From Pilaira anomala (lineage: Eukaryota; Mucoromycota; Mucoromycetes; Mucorales; Mucoraceae): 64,000 bases of DNA. The notes beneath the pieces were generated by a model. It had not been told where the DNA came from. It did no database searches and saw nothing but the letters and a program-made list of their open reading frames with translations. The position numbers were made by a program, and so were the translations under genes. The DNA is taken from NCBI GenBank assembly GCA_025716855.1, contig JAIXMQ010000012.1, positions 62,001 to 126,000 of the forward strand. Direction: 5' to 3'. Positions 10,863 to 21,706 of this stretch are shown piece by piece (position 1 is the stretch's first letter; each line of letters opens with the position of its first letter).

Positions 10863-12088
10863 TTATTGTCGTAACTTTGCTTCATCCTCCCAATAAATCT
10901 CTTCTTCAGTTCCTGTTTTTAAAATTTTATCTCAGTATAATCGTATATAATTTATGCATATTATCTTACCTGTGAGTACTCGAAGTTTCAAACAATCATA
11001 CGTCTTTGTTTCTTGTTCTAAACCGGTTGTATCCTTCGCTGTCTCTTGTACTGTAGGATGTACATCAAAGTATTCACATATTTTTTGTGCATCTTCTGGA
11101 CTCTTTAAACGAATATAAGTAGTAGCGAGTCCTTTCTTTTTGATATTCATGAATTCAATGTTGATACCTGAAGTTTGTAATAAAGCTATTGCAGTTGTTT
11201 TAGAGCATTGCGGATGAAGTCCATCAACAAATACAACTACTCCTTCTTCATAGTTCTTTTTAACCTTCTTTTCTGGTACATATTTTCCATCAGGATATTC
11301 TTCATAAAAATTATCCCATAATTGTTTAATTTCTTGTTTACGTTTCCCTAACAGCTCAACATATTCGTCTTTATATTTGTTTAATTCTGATCTACATATA
11401 AAGATATGTACATAATTTAGTGTACTGATATATATGTCGTCTTTTTTTTTAAAAAAAAAATTGTTTACTTTGGCATTACTCGTAAGTTAAGCTCATCTGC
11501 TATTTCCAGATCTGAAGTTGCACCATCATAACGATTCATCAATTTTACTGCTTTATCCACATTTTCGCGATTATCAAATTCAATAAAACAATAGCTCAAA
11601 AATTTAGTTTGGTTTTGTTGATTGGGTGGTATACGAAAGAAGGAAACGTGTCCAATGAAAGAATTGAATAAGGCAGTGATTGCGTGCTCGTTATCGTAAG
11701 GTTTGACAAGGCCTTCAACATATATAGACCAGTCGTCCAGTTCCTCTTTTTTGTTCACGATATATGGCTTAATTCTCCCAATCTTGTCTTGGTTTTCATC
11801 AAGTTTTAATCTGGATAAGGAATGTTCAAGTGCGTTCGTTTTGATCTCTTCTGGCGTCGCGTTCAGTGCTCTAAGTTTTGGTAGTTTACTAAGTGCCTCA
11901 AATGATACCACTATACTTTTGTTTAAATATCTTTATTATTATGCGTTCATACATACAGAAAACTTACTGCCGTCTGGATCCGCGACTATTTTACTCAACA
12001 TAACTTTATCCCAAAGTAAAGAAGCATCACTGAAGTATGTCTCCAATACGTTTGCAATTTTTCGGTTTCTTTCTTCTGATTCCTGCAT
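10863..12088 (-). CDS. LARP7: La-related protein, LARP7/Pof8-like (La motif, RRM, C-terminal xRRM-like)
   Basis: Four exons starting at 12088. Residues 8-90 form a La motif: ETYFSDASLLWDKVMLSKI, then FEALSKLPKLRALNATPEEI and ALEHSLSRLKLDENQDKIGR. The RRM1 follows: WSIYVEGLVKPYDNEHAITA, SYCFIEFDNRENVDKAVKLM. A charged linker leads to a C-terminal domain (VVVFVDGLHPQCSKTTAIAL, ATTYIRLKSPEDAQKICEYF) ending TEEEIYWEDEAKLRQ, which fits an xRRM. Family members bind the 3' end of Pol III RNAs, 7SK, U6 or telomerase RNA. The charged LKLDENQDKIGRIKPY block after the La motif and the xRRM favour LARP7/Pof8 over genuine La. It is convergent with the DUF155 gene, separated by a long A-run (10829-10859). 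Confidence 0.75.
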
Positions 12089-12359
12089 TTGATTGAGTAG
12101 AAATAAGAAAGAAGTTCTTTTTTTTCCAAGAAAACATTTTACTTTGCTTGTTAGCGGAGTTGTTCGATAATTGTTAAGTACAGTTAGGTCATATCATTAT
12201 CAAATCCTTTTTTTTTTACAGATTAAATTGTGTAAGCGTTTATAGCCGTTGTATGCTCAATTAGTTCAATTATGATATTCGATTTACTTTCTTTAATCAG
12301 AATTTTCAATGTATGTTTTAAACCCTTTCTATTATAGAAAATATCTAACTGGGTCTTGT
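12089..12359. other. Intergenic upstream of the LARP7-like gene
   Basis: Promoter-side DNA with short T-runs. No coding or RNA feature is visible. Confidence 0.5.
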
Positions 12360-13060
12360 TACATTGTACTTTTATTATGTTTATTATCTGGGTGACCTAG
12401 GCTAATAGTACCATTCGAAGCTTGAAGTTCGATACTATCACCAAGAACAGCAGCAAAAGCAGGAGAAATGATACTGAAGGTGGTACCCATGTCCAAGATA
12501 GCGTAGGTTTTGATGTGCTATATAACGATAGGAACATTGATCATGTTTGATTTATTAGGTGGAGGCACATTTTAAATGTTATGGTACTTACATTGTTGAG
12601 CATGGTATGCATTTATAGCCTCGGCCAACTTAGCCTGGGTAGACGTTACCGCAGATTGCGATGCAGAATAAGAAGAACTCGACTCGAGAGAGGATGATGA
12701 AATAGTAACAGCGTTATCAACTCTCACATAGTGCGTACTGTCCACTTCTATGCTCACAGCACCTAACTGTAATTCCGGGGAAACACCTAGAGATGAAAAG
12801 TGTAAAGCAATAAAAGTACTAGGGGAAATATAAAATAGATATATATACAAATCAAATGAAAAAAAAAAAATCGAGGCGATATTTATATTAGTTGAGATAC
12901 ATTTATACATGATGAACTATATAAAAATTAGGAAATTTTAACATACTCATAATTCTCAGTGAATCGATAAGAGAATTACTGTCTCCATCATCTCCATATC
13001 TCCTCTCTAAATGCAAACATTCAGAGGTACTATTCTTGTATATTCTTAAAACTATTACTG
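12360..13060 (-). pseudogene. Decayed LTR-retrotransposon fragment with retropepsin-like motif
   Basis: The reverse strand at about 12520-12380 reads HIKTYAILDMGTTFSIISPA followed by FAAVLGD. This is the shape of the retropepsin active-site block (usually hydrophobic-hydrophobic-D-S/T-G-A-T-hydrophobic-S). Here the DTG is DMG, so the catalytic motif is altered. The same frame continues upstream through INVPIVI but meets a TAG stop directly before the block. Farther upstream, coding-looking pieces (GVSPELQLGAVSIEVDS, Ser-rich, LAEAINAYHAQQ; and STSECLHLERRYGDDGDSN near 13000) lie in other frames. The broken frame, lack of RT/integrase and absence of visible LTRs indicate an old fragment. The upstream pieces may belong to the same element or to a lost host gene. 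Confidence 0.6.
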
Positions 13061-14713
13061 ATTAAATATTTTTTTTTCTGGAAACGTCCAGAAAACAAGA
13101 CTTTTTACCCTGGAGTTGATATATGTAACCAAATTTTAGAATAGCCTAGTGCTTGATATAGTAACGGATGTTATAGAAATAGCTTATAAACTTTTTTTTT
13201 ATCTGGGATAAACACTCTAATTTATTGTGCACCTGTTGCAAGTAATATTTCCAAAAAAAAAAAAATGCGCGGTTGTGGAACATTGAAACCCTGCAAACTG
13301 CATAATTGTCAATTACTTTTGGCTCAAAAGAAAAAAGTCAGGTTCTAAATAAAGATTTTCTCTATACACGTAATCCGAGATTGAAAAAAAAAATTAACTC
13401 ATGCAATCTGAGATAAATGTGTTCATGAAGTTACTCAACATGTCACATTTTTAGTCCAATGACTTTTATATAGATAGTATCGTACAAATAGCATTCAGTT
13501 TTATCTCTCATTACCATTCTATTGGATATATAAAAAAGTGTCCATAAAATAATTTATCGTACTGTTATTTGTTAACTCATTCATTTGATTAAATTGTGCG
13601 ATATACACACAAATGAAAAAATGTAAAAGTTACAATTCCTTGTGTAATAAAACTTTTTAAAAAACGTTTAGGTTATCACGCGCCTATAACATAATGTGTA
13701 CACTCTTCATTACCATAATAAGCAAGCTGTGCTCAAAGCGATTACACGTAAAAAAAAAAGAGAGAAAAGTTTTTTAGGGAAATAGAACCAATAAAAGTTA
13801 GATTATTACCCAAAAACTAATGGTGGCGATTGATTTTAATTTCAGAGATAGAATAACATAACGTACCCTCTAAATATACAACTACAACCTTTCTCCAGTA
13901 AATTGACTATAAAATAATCGTCCGATAAAAAATACAGCTAAATAAAAGATACTGGATCTGTTGAAGTATATACAGAAAAAGAAAAGTTTACAGTTATAAC
14001 TGTGTGTCCAGTTTTCGCTTTTTAGGTGATCCCGCTTTAGGATTGCGTGCTTAGATTGTTGGACAAGTATAACCCAATCAAAACGAATAAGTGAATTGGT
14101 CTTTTTTTTTTCATGTGGTAAAGTTAGAAAAAAAAACTTTACAGTTGTATTCAAGTACAATTTGAGTACAATTCATACTTTAAAAAAAGCTTTTTTTTTT
14201 ATATATAATACACAAAATAATTTATGACACGTGTGTAGGATAAACCAAAATTGCATAATTTCATTCTGCTATTCTGTTGGTGGAAAACAATATACCCAAG
14301 ATCATCTATTTTTTTTTCTTATTTTACCTCAACTGCCTAGAAATAATATATGTATATATACTTTTTAAAATAGAAGCTGTAATGTATACGCATGTATATA
14401 CTTTCAAAAAAGTATTAATTAATAAAGTATATATTAAACGCAGGGGAGAAGTCTAAAATAATTGAAAAAATGAAACAGAAAGAGTTATGTTTATAAAAAA
14501 TAATAGTTTGAGATTGCATATATATATATATATAATAAGAATAAGAAAGAAGTTATTAACCAAATAATTAGGTCAAAACATATTGTTATTTAAAAAAAAA
14601 AGGAGAGAGAACAAAGATACACACAAAAAAAAAAAAAAAAAGAAAAAAAAAGGGCTACAAATAATAGATACAGCGAAAATTGATTAATATGAATAAACAT
14701 TTAATTTTCCACG
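13061..14713. other. Gene-free AT-rich stretch
   Basis: About 1.65 kb with no sustained frame. It holds several A/T runs, short TA repeats (about 14519-14534) and one CACGTG at 14228-14233. The distal end is the 3' flank of the bZIP gene. Nothing else is recognised. Confidence 0.6.
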
Positions 14714-16022
14714 TTAGATAAGTTGTTGATGTTGTTGATCACCACCATGACTTTGCGATATATAACTGTTATCCATTGTTGAGCCAGAAGAACGATGATA
14801 ATTGACAGGGCTAGACCTATAATGCCGATGAGCCACATCAGGTTGTTGACGACGTTGATTTTGTTGTTGTTGTTGCATTAGCAATTGTTCTAAAGGGCTA
14901 TCTTTCTTTTCTACAATCAAAGCTTTTAGCCATTTTACTTCACGTTCAAGTTCATGTACTCTGTTCTCAAAAGCTTTTGCCTTTTCAGTCATTTCATCTG
15001 CAGTTTGTTGAAGAGCTTGTTCACGTAATTTCTTTTTTATTCTGAAACGGGCACTAGCTGCCGTATTACGACGGCGTTTATCTTCTTTTGTTAGAATGGG
15101 TGCATTCTTTTTTTCTTCTTCATTTTCATTAAATTCATTTTCTTCGTCTTCACTGTCAACAACAGAAAGTGCTGGTTTAGGAACAGATTTCTTTGTAGTT
15201 GCTGCACTGATACTGTTGTTACGTTTTTTCTTGGCTGATTTTTTAGTTTCTGAAACTGATGCATGTTTGTCCATGGGGTCGTACGATGATTGAGGTTGTT
15301 CATTATAAGTAGTACTGTTTGTTAATACTCTCATTGTTTTCATGAATTGATCTTCGTCGTAACCCATAATTGCATCTTCTGAATAAAATGTAATAGGTGG
15401 GTTAACAATGCCTTGGATACCATTGAATACAGTAGGTGAGTTTGCATGGTAACCGTTAGGTGGAGTAGGATTAGGTGAATGAAATCCGTTAGGTGGAGAA
15501 GGATTAGGTGAATGATAACCATTTGGTGGGGAACAGTCAGGCGACTGATCATAATAGCTCTCTATAGCATCTATACGAAACAAAAAAAAAATAGAAACGT
15601 GTGAATAATAACAAAAAAATAAATGACGGTAAATAATACATACCAGGTGTCATGGTAGTGTGATAATTGTTATCAACAAGTGATGCTAATTTAACGTTTA
15701 AAAGTGAATGCATATTTGGCTGGTTTGATTCTCTTCTGAAAGGCTTTTGTTGAGAATTTGAAGGTTTGTTGTTATCATAATCAATAGCTACACCAGGCGC
15801 TACATCATACGTAAATTGAGCATTGGCAAAAATCGAAAGCTCCTCTTGAAGCTCCGTTTCTGAAAGAACTGATACAGAATCCATAACTTGGTTAAGTGAA
15901 TCAACGTTATTGTGGGTTGCTAGCCATGGACTTACAGAAGAGGCTATTAATTATAATTATAAATTTTATTAATCATTAAAAAGGAGAGAGAAGAAAAAAT
16001 ACATACACGATCTATTTATCAT
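14714..16022 (-). CDS. metR: MetR/CYS-3-type bZIP activator of sulfur metabolism
   Basis: Three exons: 16022-16007 (MINRS), then about 15941-15644 and 15569-14714. Splicing the 16-nt first exon gives MINRSSSSVSPWLATHNNVD in frame. Without it, the open frame upstream of the next Met (15884) would have no start. The C-terminal half carries the bZIP: KEDKRRRNTAASARFRIKKK, then LREQALQQTADEMTEKAKAF and a leucine zipper ending VKWLKALIVEKK. The RRRNTAASARFR-KKK-REQAL string is the signature of MetR (Aspergillus), CYS-3 (Neurospora) and related Met4/Met28 partners. Middle: three to four repeats of PPNG[YF]HSPNP (about 15440-15540) and a KSAKKKRN nuclear signal. The C-terminus is Q-rich. Expected role: activation of sulfur assimilation genes. 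The next gene upstream is sconB, the usual negative regulator. Confidence 0.87.
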
Positions 16023-17586
16023 ATATTGTCTTTTTTCGATTTTTTTTTTTCTATAAGTGACTACACGTAAAAATAAAAAAATAAAAAAAAAGTCTTTTAT
16101 TTGCAGAAGAAAGAAAGATGAAGAGAGAAAAAGAGTGCGCAAGAGCACGCAACTATCTATATAGATAAGCAAATGTCGTACAAGGAAACGCAGGGCAGTT
16201 AAAGTTTCCGAGAAAATCTACATTAAATATTGAATAACACCTCTATGAGTTTGCGTTTAAAAAATTATAACCAATCATGAATTCCTTATACCGAAGTAAA
16301 AAAAAAAATAAATAAATCCTTTACTAAAAACCACAGAAGAGCTTTTCAAACAAGTACACTGTTACATCATTTTCCTATTATACGCTACTAAACATAGCTC
16401 TTCTATTATTTCTAATCAAATTGTCCAGATAATATAATTAACTTTATTAATAAAGTTTTAAAGCAATCATACAAGCAGAATTGTTTTCATAAATGTTTAT
16501 ATATAAATGTCCTTTTTTTTTTTAAGAATATGTGGCCTTTACATGTACTCAATAACCTGTATTCTATATATATTGGGTATATTAGAGTATTCTATATTTA
16601 ATAAATGATACGCGTCAGCAACACATTCTTGAACAATATGAATAGTAGTTATAACTAATGACAATAAGTCGCCCCCCCCCCCCTTTTTTTTATTCAAAAA
16701 TCTATTTTATTAAATATATAAACTAGCATTGACTAACCTATATCCTTCTTGTCATATCCTAAGCCTCTCCTGATAACATGTAATATCATTAGAACCTCTT
16801 AATTTCTAACCGTACTACGATTTTGAGCCTAATAATAATATATCGATATATCGTTAGTTCACTAAATTTATCGCCTAGTCGTTAAATGGTGATAGTTAGG
16901 TAAGAGCAGCGTAGCCTTATCTTTTACAGTTTCATCTTCTCTGTGTCCGTGCATCGCCTTTTCAAATCGGTAGATCATTCCAAGCAAATAAGTAACTAAC
17001 TCCACTATTTGTGTAAATCATACTTATGAACAAACGGATAAATATGTGAAAATAAGATTGTGTTGTTACACTTTAACAATTACAAATTCGTATACATATT
17101 ATGATGGATTGGACCAATCATCCAAGCTTATTAAATCAGATTTTACCTTTATGATAAGCCGAATATCTTTTAAGGTTTGAATGGTTTTCTCTTCCTCGGA
17201 ACTATTATCAGTGCTGCGTTTTCAATATTACTTTTATTTGACAAGGGATAATTTTTTTTTTATATTTAGACTAAAAAGATGCTTTTTTTTATATATATAT
17301 ACTCTTTTTTATTTATTTATTTATATATACTTTTGTTTTATATATCAAGTAAATATTTCTATTGCGCAATACATATTATATGTCTCTATAAATCACGCCA
17401 TCTTCCTCTCTTTAAGTGGCAAGCAAGAAGATTCGGTGTTTTAAAGGAACTTTTTAATCTTATTATTAAGCCTTGAAAAAAAAAAAAAAAAAAAAAAAGA
17501 AAAAGAAAAGAAAAGAAAAGAAAAAAAAAAAAAAGAAAAAAAAAAAAGTCGCATAAAAATAAAGCGTAAAAAACTCTTTCTCTTTT
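16023..17586. other. Intergenic between metR start and sconB end
   Basis: Upstream region of metR. It contains a C13 run (16672-16684) followed by T-run, TA repeats near 17290-17335, and long A/G-poor tracts at 17476-17550 in the 3' flank of sconB. A hydrophobic plus-strand frame at about 17190-17250 (FLGTIISAAFSILLLFD) has no start or splice partner and was not called. Confidence 0.6.
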
Positions 17587-19568
17587 CTATGATGAGACAC
17601 CATAATCCCATATTCTAATATCACCATCATCCGATGTAGACACAATCTTTGTATCGCTAAGACCAACAGCAGTGACAGGTCCACTATGACCTTCAAGCGC
17701 ATACATACATTTACCACTACCCAGGTCCCAGACACGAACTGTTTTATCATGGGAACCAGATATAATTCGAAGTGTATCAAAAGCAAGACTCCAAACACCT
17801 TCTACGTGTCCAAACAAGGTTCGAATACAGTTACCTGTATGCATATCCCACAACTTGATTGTATTATCGAGTGAACCTGAAATAATGATGGGATTTTCAG
17901 ATAGTTCAGCAGGTAATGTCGTAGGAGAAGATACACGTTTTTGTTCAAAATTGAGTCCGTTACTGCGTCTTGAATCTGTTGCACAACCAGGTTGGAACTC
18001 AGGTACGACTCTATTTCCAGTAGATGCTGTCGTTTGTTGTTGGGTCATATGAATTGAAGAAAGATCTGCATATTCATCCTCCGTATTAATTAAACGATGC
18101 GTGAATCCTTTAGGACTAGGCACGGCAATTTGAACTTGACCTACATGGCCATTAAATACCCGAACACAAGTACGCGTTTGAATATCCCATAATCGAACCG
18201 TTGAATCATCTCCTGCAGAGACCAACATAGTATCATCTAAACAAAATCGAACCGAATTCACCCATTCGGTATGTCCTGTAAATGTACAACATTGTCCAGC
18301 CAAAAAGTTCCAGACACGAATTGTATGATCTGTAGAACCACTTGCCATTAATTTTGAGTTAAAATGTAAACTTAGGACACCGCCAGTGTGACCTTCCAAT
18401 GTTCGTATACATTTTCCTGTCTGCCAATTCCAAATCTTTAAAGTTTGATCCATGGATGCTGTCACAAGTTTTGCTTCATCAAATTGTAAGGCTCGAATAC
18501 ATCGGGTATGGCCTGTCAACGTACGAATCAATTCACCCGTTTCCAAATTCCAGATACGTACTGTTTTATCATACGATCCCGTCATTAGTAAATTACTATC
18601 ATCGCAGAATTGTAAGCACATGACACCATCTGTGTGACCACTTAAGATACGTAAATTATACTTGTTATTTCTCCAATTTCGTTCTACCCTTAATCTTTCA
18701 GAATAAACATCTTTCCAAGGTTTACGAGAAGGTGCAGCAATAACTGGCAAAAAACTTGTACTAGTACCATCCGACTTTTCTTCTTGAATATGATTAAAAC
18801 TGGCGTCAGGAAAGGCTTCAGAGTCGTTGTTTCTAATTTTAAGCTTTTTATTTTCATTTATTGTGTTTGACGAATTTACTGCACTAGAGATGGGTCCACA
18901 CGCTGTATGAAGTGGTTCTTCACTGGGTTCAATTAAAGGTCGCTTTTTTGCTAATGCTGCTGTCTTTCTTTTCTTGTTTAATAAAGGTAAACCCCATCCA
19001 CATTTTGTACATTTTTTATCGATATGTTGTTCACACATACGGTGCCAGAGTGCATCGTCGTCTGCCAAGGCCTTCCAGTGATGAGATACTTGAGCTGCGT
19101 TACAAAGTGATTTTGCATCAAGATAGAAAAATATCTGTAATGAAACTTCGTGAGGTAAAATTGATAGAAAATCAATTCGCAATAAAGGTTTGATAGCGTC
19201 ATGAAGAAATGAGAGTTGAGGCATACAACAAGTGGATAAAAGTCCTCTTAATATTAAGGTACGTTGATCGGCTGGTGCTGCTGAAAATAATGACCAAATA
19301 TGAGTTATGGCCGCTTTATCTTCTCTCGGTAGCGATTCCATTTGCTATTTTTTTTTAAAAAAAAATTTGTTAAATATTTAAATATTTCACGAATAGGTCT
19401 TTTCTATTTTACTCTTTGCGCATTTTCAATATCAAGCTCATCAGGTTGTCTTCGTTTGATCAGATCAGGTCGATGTCTATAACATAGCTTTCTGGAATGA
19501 GTAACTTGATTAGGAACATGACGTGAAAGGAAGTCTTTGACTGCTAGTTTATCTTTTTGTTCGTTCAT
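17587..19568 (-). CDS. sconB: SconB/Met30-type F-box WD40 receptor of SCF ligase
   Basis: Two exons, 19568-19411 and about 19344-17587. Exon 1 begins MNEQKDKLAVKDFLSRHVPN and carries KLCYRHRPDLIKRRQPDELD, the conserved block N-terminal to the F-box in SconB. A GTAAAA..ATAG intron in phase 0 joins it to QMESLPREDKAAITHIWSLF. Then follow LLSTCCMPQLSF, the F-box (FLSILPHEVSLQIFFYLDAK, CNAAQVSHHWKALADDDALW) and CTKCGWGLPLL. Seven WD repeats end in TVRIWN, TLKIWN, TIRVWN, TVRLWD, TIKLWD, TVRVWD and DIRIWD, with an insert between the fourth and fifth. Met30/SconB ubiquitinates the sulfur bZIP activator when sulfur is plentiful. Its likely target is the adjacent MetR. If only the second exon were called, the N-terminal block would be lost. 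Confidence 0.93.
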
Positions 19569-19727
19569 TAATTTATATAAGTAAAAGAAATATGTATGGT
19601 ATATATGTTTAAATATATATATATATATAGTATAAATTGATATTTGTTTAAAAGAAAAAGAGGAAAAAAAAAAGAAAAAAAAAAAGAAAACAAAGGGCTT
19701 TTTTCTTAGCAAAAAAGGTCTATTCTT

Positions 19728-19735
19728 CACGTGAC
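19728..19735. promoter_or_regulatory. Cbf1-type E-box upstream of sconB
   Basis: CACGTGAC (reverse GTCACGTG) lies 160 bp upstream of the sconB start, in the short interval to the next gene. It matches the RTCACRTG site of Cbf1. CACGTG also occurs by chance in several coding regions of this window, so the site is suggestive only. Confidence 0.45.
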
Positions 19736-19765
19736 GCCTTTAGAACCCAGGAACGAGTCAAGTAT

Positions 19766-21556
19766 TTATAAGTCAATACAAGTATCAACAGATAAAGCAC
19801 TTATTCTAAACTTTTTAAGCTCTTTACAGTTAATACCAATTGAAATACCAGTATAGTAATGAAGGTGTTCTTCTGGTATTTCAGATAACAATGCAGTCAT
19901 GCCATCAATCTTGAAGTGTCTCTTTCGATGGGTTGTATTAATCATGATGATCCAACCTGGATTATCGTTACCAGCTAAAGTTGATATCCATGGAAACTGT
20001 ATTTCACCCAAAAGAGCTAATACATCCAATGATGTATGTGGAACATCAATAAAGACCGAATAGTCTGTCGTTCTACAATGAAAGTTGCGATGTAATGTCA
20101 AGTTCTTGAGTTGAGGACAACAAAATGATAATGTTGGAAAGAAATCAATTGATATTTGTGAATTAGAAATTGAAAAATCTGTAATTGTTTCATTTGTAAT
20201 ATCTGTTGTAATATCTAAGTCTGAATAGTTGACATTCACTGATCGAAGTGAAGAACATTGTTCAATGATACTATCAAGAAAATAACTGCATCCACGGGTA
20301 TAAATAGGTGTACCTTCGTATGTAATAAATATTTCATTCACAAACGGTGAGAATTGTGAGATATAATTACTATGAATTAATCGATTGTCGGTTTCGAATT
20401 GTGGTAATTGAATATCGATATCTCGTTGCATACAGTTTTCATTAATCGACATGGTAGAAAATACCAAAAATGTAATGTTATTATTATTTGTCATTGCATG
20501 ATTCGTATTATGTATATTTAATGTAGTATCATATTCCTTATTTTCTACTTGCGTCTTGAAAATACCTGATAAATAAGTACTTGCTACTTGAGGTACCATA
20601 TTATAATCATGTCCTCTTAATATGAGTTCAGCGCTTTTAAGTGAATTAATCCATTGAATAAATGTTGTATATCCTTCTTTATCTTTTAAAGTTGTATCTA
20701 ATAAGTTCATTCCGTATGTTTCTAATGACACCAGTCTATTGAATTTATTCATAATGTAACGTAAAAATCCATATTCGAATTGATCGTCTTCAGTTTTCAA
20801 CTTCAATAGTTTTAATGATGGATAAACTTGAAGTAAAGAAGACAATAGAGGTTGTTGTTGTGTATGAAAGTCTTTTAACGTCAATACAAGTTGTGAAAGT
20901 TGTTTACATGTATTTAATATATATTCTAATTCATCAATACAACCAATAGGGCAGTTGGTCATATCCAAAACCGTAAGACAGGGGAACTCATTTAAATAAG
21001 AAAGAGGCATTGCATCAAAATAGAGTGTAGTTAACGAGTGCCTAAATTTATATGCACACTGTTTATACAATTCTAACGAAATACGGTTCCCGTCTGGAAA
21101 GGAGGTGAGTTGAGTCCACTGAATATCTTGTTCCAAAGAAAGTAAGGCCTTGACTACAAGACTATTTAAGTTTTGTGTACAGTCTACTGTTGTTATATTA
21201 GGACACTGAGTTGCTAAAGCTTTAAAATGTTTAGGTGATAGAGTTGAACCTACACCCAAGTATTGCATAGCGGCTGTCTTTGGTGAATGGTTAAAGAAGA
21301 GTCTCTTTACAAAGACCCCAGGTGATGGAATGGTCGGTATTTTATAGTGTTGTTGGTCATCTATACTGGTCAGAAATAGATTAATACCAATGGACGTTTT
21401 GAATTCAACATCTTTATAAAAGTTTCGCTTTGCTGGAACATGCCAAGAATGACAAACAAACTGACAAGTAAATAGGTCATTTGTAGATAATTCCTCAAAG
21501 ATTTGTTGTAATATTTCCGCCGGTAAAATTTTCTGTTGCATCGAAAAAGTAAACAA
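19766..21556 (-). CDS. F-box protein with leucine-rich-repeat-like C-terminus
   Basis: A single exon of up to 596 codons. The second Met (MQQKILPAEILQQIFEELST, at about 21541) is the likelier start because the F-box begins there. The F-box continues DLFTCQFVCHSWHVPAKRNF. The rest has the irregular leucine-rich pattern of F-box/LRR proteins: FPCLTVLDMTNCPIG, CKQLSQLVLTLKDF, YPSLKLLKLKTEDD, CPQLKNLTLHRNF. It is probably a Skp1-Cul1 substrate receptor of the large F-box family of Mucorales; the substrate is unknown. It is in tandem with sconB (198 bp between) but not similar to it beyond the F-box. No TA/poly-A oddities inside the frame, and codon use is like its neighbours. Confidence 0.82.
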   Translation of the reverse strand: MFTFSMQQKILPAEILQQIFEELSTNDLFTCQFVCHSWHVPAKRNFYKDVEFKTSIGINLFLTSIDDQQHYKIPTIPSPGVFVKRLFFNHSPKTAAMQYLGVGSTLSPKHFKALATQCPNITTVDCTQNLNSLVVKALLSLEQDIQWTQLTSFPDGNRISLELYKQCAYKFRHSLTTLYFDAMPLSYLNEFPCLTVLDMTNCPIGCIDELEYILNTCKQLSQLVLTLKDFHTQQQPLLSSLLQVYPSLKLLKLKTEDDQFEYGFLRYIMNKFNRLVSLETYGMNLLDTTLKDKEGYTTFIQWINSLKSAELILRGHDYNMVPQVASTYLSGIFKTQVENKEYDTTLNIHNTNHAMTNNNNITFLVFSTMSINENCMQRDIDIQLPQFETDNRLIHSNYISQFSPFVNEIFITYEGTPIYTRGCSYFLDSIIEQCSSLRSVNVNYSDLDITTDITNETITDFSISNSQISIDFFPTLSFCCPQLKNLTLHRNFHCRTTDYSVFIDVPHTSLDVLALLGEIQFPWISTLAGNDNPGWIIMINTTHRKRHFKIDGMTALLSEIPEEHLHYYTGISIGINCKELKKFRISALSVDTCIDL

Positions 21557-21706
21557 AGAGAAAGAGAGAGAGAATACAATGATAATGCTTAAACGATATT
21601 CCGTTTATATATATATATATATAATGTTTAAAAATTAAGCGGGTTTCTATACTATTATTATTAAAAAAAGGAGTAAAAAATTTTCTTTTTTTTTTTCTTT
21701 TTGCTT

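Noticed and set aside
14228..14233. CACGTG E-box downstream of metR
   Set aside because: Lies in the 3' flank, not the promoter, and lacks the RTCACRTG flank.
17101..17270. MMDWTNHPSLLNQILP and FLGTIISAAFSILLLFD in neighbouring frames
   Set aside because: Looks like a broken small membrane protein, but no GT..AG pair joins the pieces and no family is recognised.
17181..17476. Two overlapping plus-strand frames rich in Phe/Tyr/Ile
   Set aside because: Composition follows from TA/T runs; no homology or context.
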